From Deltaproteobacteria bacterium (GTDB lineage: Bacteria; Desulfobacterota; GWC2-55-46), in the NCBI GenBank assembly GCA_016234955.1, contig JACRNN010000282.1, forward strand, positions 1 through 7,637: a stretch of 7,637 nt of DNA, read 5' to 3'. Positions 1 to 5,799 of this stretch are shown here, one piece after another. The translations under genes and the position numbers were made by a program. The notes below the pieces were generated by a model. That model was not told where the DNA came from. It ran no database searches and saw only the letters and a list, made by a program, of their open reading frames with translations. Positions within the stretch are counted from its first letter, which is position 1. Each line of letters opens with the position of its first letter.

Positions 1-582
1 ATCGAGCGAGAGCCTGTAGGGGTTTTCTCTTACCTTGTCTATGGCATCGTCGCCGTAAGTTTTATAGATCCTGAAGGCGCGGGCGGAGCCTATGCCGTGG
101 GACTGCAGAAATACCATGATCTCCCTTACGGCCTTCTGCTCAGCCCATGCGCCTGTAATGCGCTCCATGCGGTGCCTGCCTATGCCGGGGAGTTTAAGGA
201 GCCGCTCAGGGTCATTTTCAATGACGTTAAAGACCTCTTCGCCGAAGGCGCTAACAAGGACTTTGGCGAAATGAGGTCCAACCCCCTTGACCATGCCTGA
301 GCCAAGATACTTCTCTATGCCCTCGACTGTGCCGGGGGGGACGATCTTGAGGAATGTGGTCTTGAACTGGAGTCCATAGGTCCTGTCGTTGTTCCAGACC
401 CCTTCGCATTCCAGGTATTCCCCGGGAGACACGTTGGCCGCGGAGCCGACAACCGATACGGGTTCCTTCTGGCCGGCCACATTTATCCTGAGCACGCAAA
501 AGCCGGTCTCCGGGCTATGGTAGGCAACCCGCTCCACCGTGCCTGCAAGGCGCTCAAGAGGAGCGCCGGTTTTATCCGTCAT
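1..582 (-). CDS. recD2: RecD2-type DNA helicase, N-terminal part (partial at window edge)
   Basis: Reading the minus strand from ATG 582-580 gives 194 uninterrupted codons to base 1. The protein begins MTDKTGAPLERLAGTVERV. An OB-like N-terminal region (about residues 9-90, including YHSPETGFCVLRI and YGLQFK) is followed by helix-hairpin-helix repeats: GMVKGVGPHFAK near 102-113, LLKLPGIGRHRMERI near 134-150, and SHGIGSARAFRIYKTYG near 167-183. It ends in NPYRLSLD. This order (OB region, tandem HhH, NPYRL) is the N-terminal signature of RecD2, a superfamily 1B 5'-3' helicase of about 720-800 residues in DNA repair, distinct from RecBCD RecD. The Walker A helicase core lies outside the window. 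No clear Shine-Dalgarno precedes the start. An in-frame ATG at 594-592 would add four residues (MRSS) and cannot be excluded. The family call is confident; the exact start is not. Confidence 0.88.
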   Translation of the reverse strand, partial: MTDKTGAPLERLAGTVERVAYHSPETGFCVLRINVAGQKEPVSVVGSAANVSPGEYLECEGVWNNDRTYGLQFKTTFLKIVPPGTVEGIEKYLGSGMVKGVGPHFAKVLVSAFGEEVFNVIENDPERLLKLPGIGRHRMERITGAWAEQKAVREIMVFLQSHGIGSARAFRIYKTYGDDAIDKVRENPYRLSLD

Positions 583-677
583 TGATGAGCGCATATTAGT
601 CTGATAGTATCATATTCATGAGTGGAGTAAAATTTTTCAATCCGCCTTTTGTCTGTCATTGAAGAGCGTATATAGGT
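570..677. repeat. 77-bp-spaced imperfect direct repeat duplicating the recD2 start region
   Basis: Bases 570-600 and 647-677 match at 25 of 31 positions, offset by 77 bp. On the minus strand each copy holds a CGCTC, CAATGAC, AAAA series and reads as a start codon followed by T-D-K. Copy 1 is the actual recD2 start. Copy 2 opens a 26-codon frame (ATG 659-657) whose TGA overlaps the recD2 ATG as ATGA. No Shine-Dalgarno is visible before either ATG. This may be a decayed tandem duplication, or a leader peptide translationally coupled to recD2. Confidence 0.6.
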
Positions 678-720
678 ATATACGAGTTAATACCACATCC
701 AATCCACCCTTTTACAACTA

Positions 721-1432
721 ACGCCGCTGAAATTCGAAAAATGGAATCCCCGCCAAGTTATAAGCGGACGGATACTTGACGGGCTGTTATGGATATCGCA
801 ATATCCGTTAATGAAGATACGCAGCGTCCTGGAATCCCTTTATAGGCAGGGAGCTTATACAGTGCCTCAGAAGGGCGCACCGTAAGCGAAGGAACAAAGG
901 CATCGGCGAAAAGGAACGCAAGACCAGGATACCCAACCGCGTTCCCATAGACCAGAGGCCTCAATCCGTCGAGAACCGTACACGGTTCGGCCACCGGGAA
1001 GGCGACAGCCTGGTATCCATAAAGAGCCTTGCCGCCCTGAGTTCCCTGGTGGAGCGCAAGAGCAGGTATCTTATGCTCACCAAGCTCGACGCCAAGACAG
1101 CCGAAGCCACATACAGGGCCTTCCTAAAAAGGCCAGAAGGACGCTGACCCTGGATAACGGAACAGAGAACGCAAAGCACGAGGCGATTACAGCAGCCATA
1201 GGCACGAAGTGTTACTTTGCCCGTCCTTATGCCTCATGGCAGCGCGGCACCAACGAGCATGTAAACGGCCTCATCAGGCAGGTGGTACTTGCCCAAGGGC
1301 ACAGACTTCAGTAAGATAAGCGACGAGCAGATCGCCAGAATCGAGTTCATAATCAACAACAGACCCAGAAAATGCTTGGGCTTCAGAAAACCGATCGAAG
1401 TAGCTGCTCCCTTCGTTGTACTTCGAGGTTGA
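721..1432 (+). pseudogene. IS30-family transposase, 5'-truncated and frameshifted remnant
   Basis: IS30-like transposase sequence is spread over two reading frames with about three shifts. Bases 721-850 (frame 1) read KWNPRQVISGRILDG and SLYRQG, matching the WSPEQISGRL and IYRQ region. Frame 2 from about 851 to 1130 gives GRELIQCLRRAHRKRR, IPNRVPIDQRP, FGHREGDSLVS and LVERKSRYLM, then TYRAFLK, and stops at 1145-1147. Frame 1 from about 1135 to 1285 gives RRTLTLDNGTENAKHE and YASWQRGTNEHVNGLIRQ. Frame 2 from 1286 gives YLPKGTDFSKISDEQI and NNRPRKCLGFRKPIEVAA, ending at TGA 1430-1432. The DDE residues are all present (D of EGD, D of LDNG, E of GTNE) but cannot be joined in one frame. The N-terminal helix-turn-helix is missing because the match fades out before recD2. 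No convincing left terminal inverted repeat is seen. The element is almost certainly immobile. Confidence 0.85.
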
Positions 1433-1440
1433 ACATGCAT

Positions 1441-1483
1441 AGCGAGCGCATTCCCCGCGGCTTGCCGCGGGGTCAAGCGAGCG
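1441..1483. repeat. REP-like hairpin 1, flanked by 8-bp direct repeats
   Basis: Bases 1453-1461 (CCCCGCGGC) and 1464-1472 (GCCGCGGGG) form a perfect 9-bp stem around TT. The octamer AGCGAGCG occurs on both sides, at 1441-1448 and 1476-1483, like a target-site duplication or an extended repeat boundary. It starts a few bases after the transposase remnant ends. No T-run follows on either strand, so it is not an ordinary intrinsic terminator. Confidence 0.7.
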
Positions 1484-1508
1484 AATAGAAATATATACTC
1501 CCTTATAT

Positions 1509-1547
1509 GTTGAAGATTCCCCGCAGCTTGCTGCGGGGAGCTTCAAC
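1509..1547. repeat. REP-like hairpin 2, extended palindrome
   Basis: The core is CCCCGCAGC (1519-1527), TT, GCTGCGGGG (1530-1538), a 9-bp stem identical to hairpin 1 except for one compensatory pair (G-C there, A-T here). A second 7-bp outer stem, GTTGAAG (1509-1515) with CTTCAAC (1541-1547), encloses it across a small internal loop. No U-tract follows. Because the pairing is kept while the bases change, the structure itself appears to be what is conserved between the two copies. Confidence 0.7.
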
Positions 1548-1580
1548 GTGGGTTCACAGCAATTCCCCTATATTCCTTTA

Positions 1581-1609
1581 TTGCCAGATATCGACGTCTT
1601 TGCTATAAT
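1581..1609 (+). promoter_or_regulatory. Sigma-70-type promoter for mntA-hepT
   Basis: A -35 TTGCCA (1581-1586) and a perfect -10 TATAAT (1604-1609) are separated by 17 bp, and a TG one base before the -10 forms an extended -10 element. Transcription would begin near 1616, about 98 nt before the preferred mntA start. It is among the best consensus promoters in the window and points directly at the toxin-antitoxin pair. Confidence 0.75.
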
Positions 1610-1713
1610 TTCGTCACTCATTCGAGGCTTATGGGTTGATCGGTATTTCATGGAAGTTTTTATAAAGTATGTTTAAAAAGCTTGAGCAAGTCGTAGGAGC
1701 GAGGTGTGCCTTT

Positions 1714-2004
1714 ATGGATAATAACCAGATCGAAAGGATCAAGGAAAACCTTGCGGGGGTATTGGAGAGAAACGGCGTGAAAAAGGCCGCCATCTTCGGC
1801 TCGGTTGCGAGGGGCGAGGCCACGGAGGAAAGCGATATCGACCTTCTTGTTGAATTCGAAGGAAAAAAAAGCCTGCTTGATCTCTCTGGCCTCAAATTGG
1901 AGCTTGAGGACATTCTGGGCAGGAAGGTGGATGTCCTTACCTACAACTCGCTTCACCCCCTGCTCAGGGATAGGATATTGAAGGAACAGGTATTGATCCT
2001 GTGA
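1714..2004 (+). CDS. mntA: MntA-type nucleotidyltransferase antitoxin
   Basis: This is a 96-residue minimal nucleotidyltransferase (MNT). The signature GSVARGEATEESDIDLLVEF spans residues 29-48: G29-S30 with R33-G34, metal-binding D41 and D43, and a third acidic residue D73 in KVDVLT. In characterised MntA/HepT pairs this family transfers AMP from ATP to a tyrosine on the HEPN toxin and so neutralises it. That function is family knowledge, not shown here. The ATG at 1714 is preferred because GAGGTG lies 7 nt upstream and the N-terminus then has the usual length before the GSxARG motif. An in-frame ATG at 1669 would add 15 residues (MFKKLEQVVGARCAF) and has only a distant GGAAG. The stop overlaps the next start (GTGA), indicating translational coupling to hepT. 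Confidence 0.85.
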   Translation: MDNNQIERIKENLAGVLERNGVKKAAIFGSVARGEATEESDIDLLVEFEGKKSLLDLSGLKLELEDILGRKVDVLTYNSLHPLLRDRILKEQVLIL

Positions 2005-2342
2005 AGAAGGACCCCGCTATATTCATAGACCATATCCTTGAGTGCATCGGGCTTATCGAAGATTATCTCAAAGGCAAGGATGAGAGCGATTTTATTTCTT
2101 CCGTTCAACTCCAGGATGCCGCAATCCGCAGAATCGAGATTATTGGTGAGGCGGTCAAGAATATTCCCGAAGAGACAAAAACAAGGTATCCCGATGTCCC
2201 CTGGAAAAAGATAGCCGGCATGAGGGACATTCTCATCCATGAATATTTTGGAATAGACCTGAAGTTGACCTGGGAGGTGCTCATAAAAGATATCCCTTAC
2301 CTGAAAAAGGAGATGACAAGGATACGGAAAGAATTGAAGTGA
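2001..2342 (+). CDS. hepT: HepT-type HEPN-domain toxin (DUF86 family)
   Basis: This 113-residue, probably all-helical protein carries the HEPN/DUF86 signature R75-DILI-H80-E-Y82 (R-x4-H-x-Y) within GMRDILIHEYFGID. Upstream is the typical stretch AAIRRIEIIGEAVKNIPEE. In this family the R and H form an RNase active site across a dimer, and the Y is the residue AMPylated by MntA; all three are present, so the toxin looks intact. It starts with GTG at 2001, overlapping the mntA stop by 4 nt, which is the standard antitoxin-then-toxin order. AAGGAACAGG lies just upstream within mntA. Likely roles are RNA cleavage under stress or phage defence, and locus stabilisation. The exact RNA target cannot be told from sequence. 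Confidence 0.88.
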   Translation: MKKDPAIFIDHILECIGLIEDYLKGKDESDFISSVQLQDAAIRRIEIIGEAVKNIPEETKTRYPDVPWKKIAGMRDILIHEYFGIDLKLTWEVLIKDIPYLKKEMTRIRKELK

Positions 2343-2608
2343 AATCTCGACGTGGTCAGGCAGCTGACAGGCGGTCTTGTTGCAGAAAAAGGAGCCCGGG
2401 TAGCGAAATACAAAAGTAAAGAAACATAGTGGAGGATTTACCGTTGGCCTAAGCGAGAAGGAAATTTTGTCATATGTCGAATACCAAGAGAAAGAAGATA
2501 AAGGGCAACTGAAACTCGATCTGGGGTAACTTATTCAGAAACCGCTAACTTCAGCCCGCGGTAATTCACTTATATTTTCGCTGGTCTGAGAAATTTCTAA
2601 CATACCGC
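2343..2608. other. Intergenic region with small coding-like fragments
   Basis: No recognisable gene is present. Directly after the hepT stop, the same frame stays open for 28 codons to TAG 2427-2429, including VRQLTGGLVAEKGARVAKYK; a GTG at 2352 could start it. In another frame, bases up to TAA 2527-2529 read GLSEKEILSYVEYQEKEDKG, with a GGAGG at 2432-2436 but no proper start codon placed after it. These may be pieces of one decayed small gene. I do not recognise the family. No T-rich terminator was found after hepT. Confidence 0.35.
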
Positions 2609-2637
2609 TTGATAAATGCCCTGATTTTTGTTATCAT
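2609..2637 (+). promoter_or_regulatory. Sigma-70-type promoter for the kinase gene
   Basis: TTGATA (2609-2614) and TATCAT (2632-2637) are exactly 17 bp apart. Transcription would begin near 2644, leaving a leader of about 68 nt before the ATG at 2712. This placement argues against the upstream TTG at 2628, which would fall inside the promoter. Confidence 0.65.
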
Positions 2638-2711
2638 TTAGTTATATTATCGGATGTGTTCCCCGAGGGCGGGTAATATCTGCCGACCCATTCAAAACAG
2701 GTCTTGACATC

Positions 2712-3848
2712 ATGGTCCTGCTTGAAGATATCCTCCAGGGGCTTGATGCCGGAGTGCTTCTTATAGATTCCGAGCACCGCACCCAGTGGATGAATAAAAA
2801 GGCGCTGGAGTGGTTTAGCGCGAGCAAGCTCGGCGAAAGGAGGATGTGCTACAGGACAATGGGCCTTGGCAATGGTTTCTGCACCATCTGCCCGACCGGA
2901 AGGACGATAGATTTCGGCACGGCCACTCATTATGAAATGAACTTTCCGGTCAAAGGGGCGGTGAAGAATTTCGAGCTGATGGCCATCCCGATATATGATA
3001 AGGACAACAGGCCTTCCAGCGTGCTCGAGATTATAATGGATATCACCGAGAGGGGCGTCATCAGGATAAAGGAGAACGACCTCATGGGTCAGATAGAGAA
3101 GATGGCCGCGATTGGCCAGCTCGCGGCAGGCGTTGCCCATGAGCTGAATACGCCGCTCGGCACCATATCCATAATATCCGGAGAACTCGACAGCGCGATA
3201 CAGGGCGTCATCGGGAAAGACGCCCCCAAGGAGATACTGCAGGAATACCTTACCGATATGAAGATCGAGGTCGCAAGATGCAAGTCCATCATAAATGACC
3301 TGCTGGACTTTTCAAAAAGGGGTGTTTCGTATTTTACGGAGACCGATATCAATGCCCTTGTCACGAAGACGGCCGGGTTCGTCAACAAGGGCGGCATGAA
3401 GCGCATTCCGGCGATATTGCTGTCGCTCGATCCGGCTCTCCCCGTAATTATGACGGACCATGACAGGTTCAGGCAGGTGCTCTTCAACATCATCAAGAAC
3501 GCCGTCGAGGCCGTTGAAGAGAAAGAAGACGGGACCGTCGGGATATCGACCAGGGTGGAATCATGTTTTGTGTGCGTATCGGTCAAGGATAACGGCCCGG
3601 GGATTCCGGAGGCCGACCTGAAAAGGGTATTCGATCCTTTCTTCACCACAAAAGAGGTCGGGAAAGGCACGGGTCTTGGGCTTTCCGTAAGCTACGGGAT
3701 AATGAGGGACATCAAGGGCGTGATCAGGCTTGATACTGTAATAGGAAAGGGCACCACGGTGACACTGCAACTGCCGGTCGGCAACTGCGAGGCAGGCGGG
3801 CAGATGGGGTTCAACAGACCTGAATCCGGCGGAGAGGTTATTCTTTAA
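2712..3848 (+). CDS. Soluble PAS-domain sensor histidine kinase
   Basis: This is a 378-residue kinase without transmembrane segments or signal peptide, so it should sense a cytoplasmic signal. A PAS-like sensor spans about residues 5-112 and contains C46, C57 and C60 (FCTICPTG), a Cys pattern seen in some PAS sensors that could bind a metal or respond to redox. The dimerisation/phosphoacceptor domain has the H-box AAGVAHELNTPLG with H143. The ATPase domain has the N-box NIIKNAVEA (N263), G1 DNGPGIP (293-299), F-box FDPFFTT (307-313) and G2 GKGTGLGLS (317-325), so all catalytic boxes look intact. It should autophosphorylate H143 and pass the phosphate to D52 of the activator encoded 90 bp downstream. 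The ATG at 2712 (weak AGGT 9 nt upstream) is chosen because the frame-open TTG at 2628 overlaps the -10 box. It resembles AtoS/ZraS/NtrB-type partners of sigma-54 activators, but the signal is unknown. Confidence 0.9.
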   Translation: MVLLEDILQGLDAGVLLIDSEHRTQWMNKKALEWFSASKLGERRMCYRTMGLGNGFCTICPTGRTIDFGTATHYEMNFPVKGAVKNFELMAIPIYDKDNRPSSVLEIIMDITERGVIRIKENDLMGQIEKMAAIGQLAAGVAHELNTPLGTISIISGELDSAIQGVIGKDAPKEILQEYLTDMKIEVARCKSIINDLLDFSKRGVSYFTETDINALVTKTAGFVNKGGMKRIPAILLSLDPALPVIMTDHDRFRQVLFNIIKNAVEAVEEKEDGTVGISTRVESCFVCVSVKDNGPGIPEADLKRVFDPFFTTKEVGKGTGLGLSVSYGIMRDIKGVIRLDTVIGKGTTVTLQLPVGNCEAGGQMGFNRPESGGEVIL

Positions 3849-3867
3849 TCCCCCGGCCCCGACCCAT

Positions 3868-3890
3868 GCCAACCCACACTTCGTGTTGGC
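3868..3890 (+). other. Hairpin in the kinase-regulator gap
   Basis: GCCAAC (3868-3873) pairs with GTTGGC (3885-3890) around an 11-nt loop that contains a further ACAC/GTGT pairing. It sits 20 nt after the kinase stop and directly before a second, terminator-like hairpin. It could be an RNA structure affecting decay or read-through; function is unknown. Confidence 0.45.
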
Positions 3891-3896
3891 GCCCCA

Positions 3897-3924
3897 CCCC
3901 TTTGGAAAAGGGGGACATTTTTTT
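3897..3924 (+). terminator. Terminator-like hairpin with T-run between kinase and activator
   Basis: CCCCTTT (3897-3903), loop GGA, AAAGGGG (3907-3913) form a 7-bp stem. A run of seven T (3918-3924) begins 4 nt later. The offset of the T-run suggests partial rather than complete termination. It lies just upstream of the activator ATG (3939) and could set the kinase:regulator expression ratio. Confidence 0.45.
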
Positions 3925-3938
3925 GATAGGCGGAGGCG

Positions 3939-5282
3939 ATGCTGAAGCTGATTGTTTTAGACGACGACCACGTCTTCAGGAAGAATATCTGCAAGGCGCT
4001 GGTAAACAGGGGTTACGAGGTATTCCCCGCCGAGGCCGGCGAAGAGGCGTTAAGGCTCGTCTCCGAGAGGCGCTTCGATGCCGCCCTTATCGATATGAAG
4101 ATGCCGGGGATGGACGGCCTTCAGGTGATAAAGGAAATGAAAGATATCCAGCCGTCAATAATGGGCATCATACTGACGGGTCACGGCTCTTTTTCCGATG
4201 CCGTAAAGACGATAAAGCTCGGCGGCTACCATTACCTCACAAAACCATGCGAAATGGAGGAGGTCGAAGAGGTACTGAAGAAGGTATCGATGGCCTTCGG
4301 AAAATATGTCCACGGGGAGCCCGATGAAGAGGTATATCACGGGATAGCCGGCATAAGTCCGGCCATAAGGAATGTCAGGAGGCTCATCCAGAAGGTAAAG
4401 GACTCGGCCTTGCCCGTGCTTATCTCAGGAGAAAGCGGCACAGGCAAGGAGCTTGTGGCCAGAGCCATTCATTTCGACAGTTGCAGGAAGGAATTCCCGT
4501 TCATCGCCATAAACTGCGCCACCTTGAAGCCGGAATTATTGGAGAATGAATTCTTCGGCCACGTGAAGGGCGCGTTTAGCGGGGCGGTGGGCTTAAAGGA
4601 AGGCCTGGTCAAGTTCGCCGATAACGGCACCCTTTTCATAGACGAGATAGCCGACATGAACCCCGGGGTTCAGGCAAGCCTCTTGAGGTTTATAGAAACG
4701 GGCGAATTCAGGCCCCTTGGCTCCGGTAAGGAGATAAAGGTAAATACGAGGTGCGTTTCAGCCATAAACAGGGACATAGAGGATGAGGTGAAGGCCAAGC
4801 GCTTACGCCATGACCTGTACTTCAGGTTGAACGTCTGCCGCATAAACATCCCGCCGCTGAGGGAGAGGCCGGAGGACATCCCTGTCCTTGCCGGATATTT
4901 CCTTTCAAAGTTTGCCGCGCATTCCGGCAGGGCCGTCTCGCTATCTCCGGGCGCAAAGGAGCGTATAGCCGCCCACAAATGGCCGGGCAATGTAAGGGAG
5001 CTCTGCCACGTCCTTCAGAGGGTGCTTGTCATGTTAAACAGCGAAGAAGACACCATCAGCGGCAGGGATATAGACCGGTCTCTCCAATCAAGGGCGGGTG
5101 TCGTCCAGCAATGCCCGGAACCCGGGGGCTCCCTTGATGAGGCTGAAAAAAGGTCTATCCTGCAAAGCCTTGAGGCGCACGGCTGGAATATAAGCCGGAC
5201 CGCGGCCGTCCTCGGCATAGACAGAAGGACATTGCAAAGAAAGATTTCAAAGTACCTGATAAGAAAAGATATGCGGGCCTGA
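3939..5282 (+). CDS. NtrC-family sigma-54-dependent response regulator
   Basis: This 447-residue activator has three domains. The receiver (about 1-120) has acidic D8-D10, phosphoacceptor D52 in LIDMKMPGMDG, T80 and K102 (LTKPCE). The AAA+ sigma-54 activator domain (about 135-365) has Walker A GESGTGK (164-170), Walker B FIDE (233-236), the arginine-rich DLYFRLNVCRI and PPLRERPEDI motifs, and WPGNVREL. The C-terminal Fis-type helix-turn-helix (about 403-441) includes GWNISRTAAVLGIDRRTLQR. The sigma-54-contacting loop reads GAFSGA (211-216) where GAFTGA is standard. Phosphorylation would trigger oligomerisation, DNA binding upstream of a -24/-12 promoter, and ATP-driven opening. A good -24/-12 promoter and a palindrome lie just downstream, ahead of the outer-membrane gene. 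The ATG at 3939 is supported by the canonical N-terminus MLKLIVLDDD; GGAGG is only 2 nt away, so TAGG at 3927-3930 may serve instead. Confidence 0.93.
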   Translation: MLKLIVLDDDHVFRKNICKALVNRGYEVFPAEAGEEALRLVSERRFDAALIDMKMPGMDGLQVIKEMKDIQPSIMGIILTGHGSFSDAVKTIKLGGYHYLTKPCEMEEVEEVLKKVSMAFGKYVHGEPDEEVYHGIAGISPAIRNVRRLIQKVKDSALPVLISGESGTGKELVARAIHFDSCRKEFPFIAINCATLKPELLENEFFGHVKGAFSGAVGLKEGLVKFADNGTLFIDEIADMNPGVQASLLRFIETGEFRPLGSGKEIKVNTRCVSAINRDIEDEVKAKRLRHDLYFRLNVCRINIPPLRERPEDIPVLAGYFLSKFAAHSGRAVSLSPGAKERIAAHKWPGNVRELCHVLQRVLVMLNSEEDTISGRDIDRSLQSRAGVVQQCPEPGGSLDEAEKRSILQSLEAHGWNISRTAAVLGIDRRTLQRKISKYLIRKDMRA

Positions 5283-5446
5283 AGGCAGAGCCACGGTTGG
5301 TTTGTCCATTTCTTTCCGTTCCTTCATAATCCCCCCTTCCCGTTGCATTCGTTTCGCGGTAACTGAAGCCCATCCTCATTTAGAAAAGAAGGAAACTAAT
5401 CCTTCCCATCCCCTCCGTCTATCCGTTTAGAACCGTTGACATCGGG
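5283..5446. other. Pyrimidine-rich intergenic DNA, no gene seen
   Basis: No coding frame, RNA gene or convincing terminator was recognised between the activator stop and the palindrome. The top strand is rich in C and T (TTCC and CCCC runs). A consensus-like TTGACA at 5436-5441 has no -10 partner at 16-18 bp. Confidence 0.5.
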
Positions 5447-5484
5447 CCCATGCATTTCTGCCGCATGCGACAGAAATGCATGGG
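5447..5484. promoter_or_regulatory. 38-bp near-perfect palindrome, candidate activator binding site
   Basis: CCCATGCATTTCTG (5447-5460) and CAGAAATGCATGGG (5471-5484) are perfect 14-bp inverted arms. The 10-bp centre is itself built on CGCATGCG, so only one central pair is mismatched. No T-run follows on either strand, making a terminator unlikely. Its centre is about 226 bp upstream of the predicted sigma-54 start site, within the range for an enhancer bound by an NtrC-type dimer. Binding by the neighbouring activator is inference. Confidence 0.6.
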
Positions 5485-5569
5485 ATACACGCGTCAATTA
5501 ATAAAGTCCTGCAAAAACAATTAAATCTTCCTTAAAATCCACTCTTAACTCTCCTGCGTAAAGCAATTT

Positions 5570-5589
5570 CATGCAATCCTGCCGCAGCG
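5570..5589 (+). promoter_or_regulatory. Partial second copy of the palindrome's left half
   Basis: Bases 5570-5589 (CATGCAATCCTGCCGCAGCG) match the palindrome's left arm plus centre (5449-5469) except for two substitutions and one missing T. The right arm is not repeated. It lies 121 bp downstream of the first copy and is centred about 111 bp upstream of the predicted start site. It may be a weaker second activator site. Confidence 0.5.
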
Positions 5590-5664
5590 TAATGATTTTG
5601 TAAATATGTGATGTCTTGCCGTGAACATGTTGAATATAAAGACAAAATAAGATTCTTTAATCCC

Positions 5665-5680
5665 TGGCACAGTTCCTGCA
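5665..5680 (+). promoter_or_regulatory. Sigma-54 (-24/-12) promoter for the outer-membrane gene
   Basis: TGGCAC (5665-5670) and CTGCA (5676-5680) fit the sigma-54 consensus TGGCACG-N4-TTGCW. The invariant GG and GC are present with the required 10-nt spacing; the deviations are A for G after TGGCAC and C for the first T of TTGC. Transcription would begin near 5691, about 124 nt before the ATG at 5815. A sigma-54 activator is encoded immediately upstream. Confidence 0.75.
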
Positions 5681-5751
5681 TTAACCCTATTTAACTCAGA
5701 TATTGTTTTTACCGGAAAAATATTTGCGGGCGTTTGTCCGCTCCCATAGCG

Positions 5752-5799
5752 CTTAGAGCTCTTAGGCGTATATCGGAATTTTTTCGGAATAACTCTAAG
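5752..5799 (+). promoter_or_regulatory. Possible 5'-leader stem upstream of the ribosome binding site
   Basis: CTTAGAG (5752-5758) can pair with CTCTAAG (5793-5799) around a 34-nt loop. The stem ends only a few bases before the Shine-Dalgarno AGGGAGGGTGA (5803-5813). The loop contains TCGGAAT twice, four T apart. A role in translation control is possible but not shown. Confidence 0.3.

Noticed and set aside
791..806. Short inverted repeat GGATAT-CGCA-ATATCC
   Set aside because: It is only a 6-bp stem within the decayed transposase frame, and chance is likely.
2628..2711. Upstream TTG start for the kinase (28 extra residues)
   Set aside because: It lies between the -35 and -10 of a good promoter, so it would not be on the transcript. 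The ATG at 2712 begins the PAS domain naturally.
3089..3670. A 193-codon minus-strand frame opposite the kinase
   Set aside because: It is a Ser-rich shadow of the histidine kinase coding strand with no motifs of its own.
3866..4327. A 153-codon plus-strand frame overlapping the start of the activator
   Set aside because: It overlaps the clearly coding receiver domain in another frame, and its translation is low-complexity Arg/Gly-rich.
5436..5441. Perfect -35-like TTGACA
   Set aside because: No -10-like hexamer lies 16-18 bp downstream, because that space is occupied by the palindrome.
5447..5484. Palindrome read as an intrinsic terminator of the activator gene
   Set aside because: It lies 165 bp past the stop and has no T-run on either side. 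A DNA-binding site fits better, though an RNA role is not excluded.
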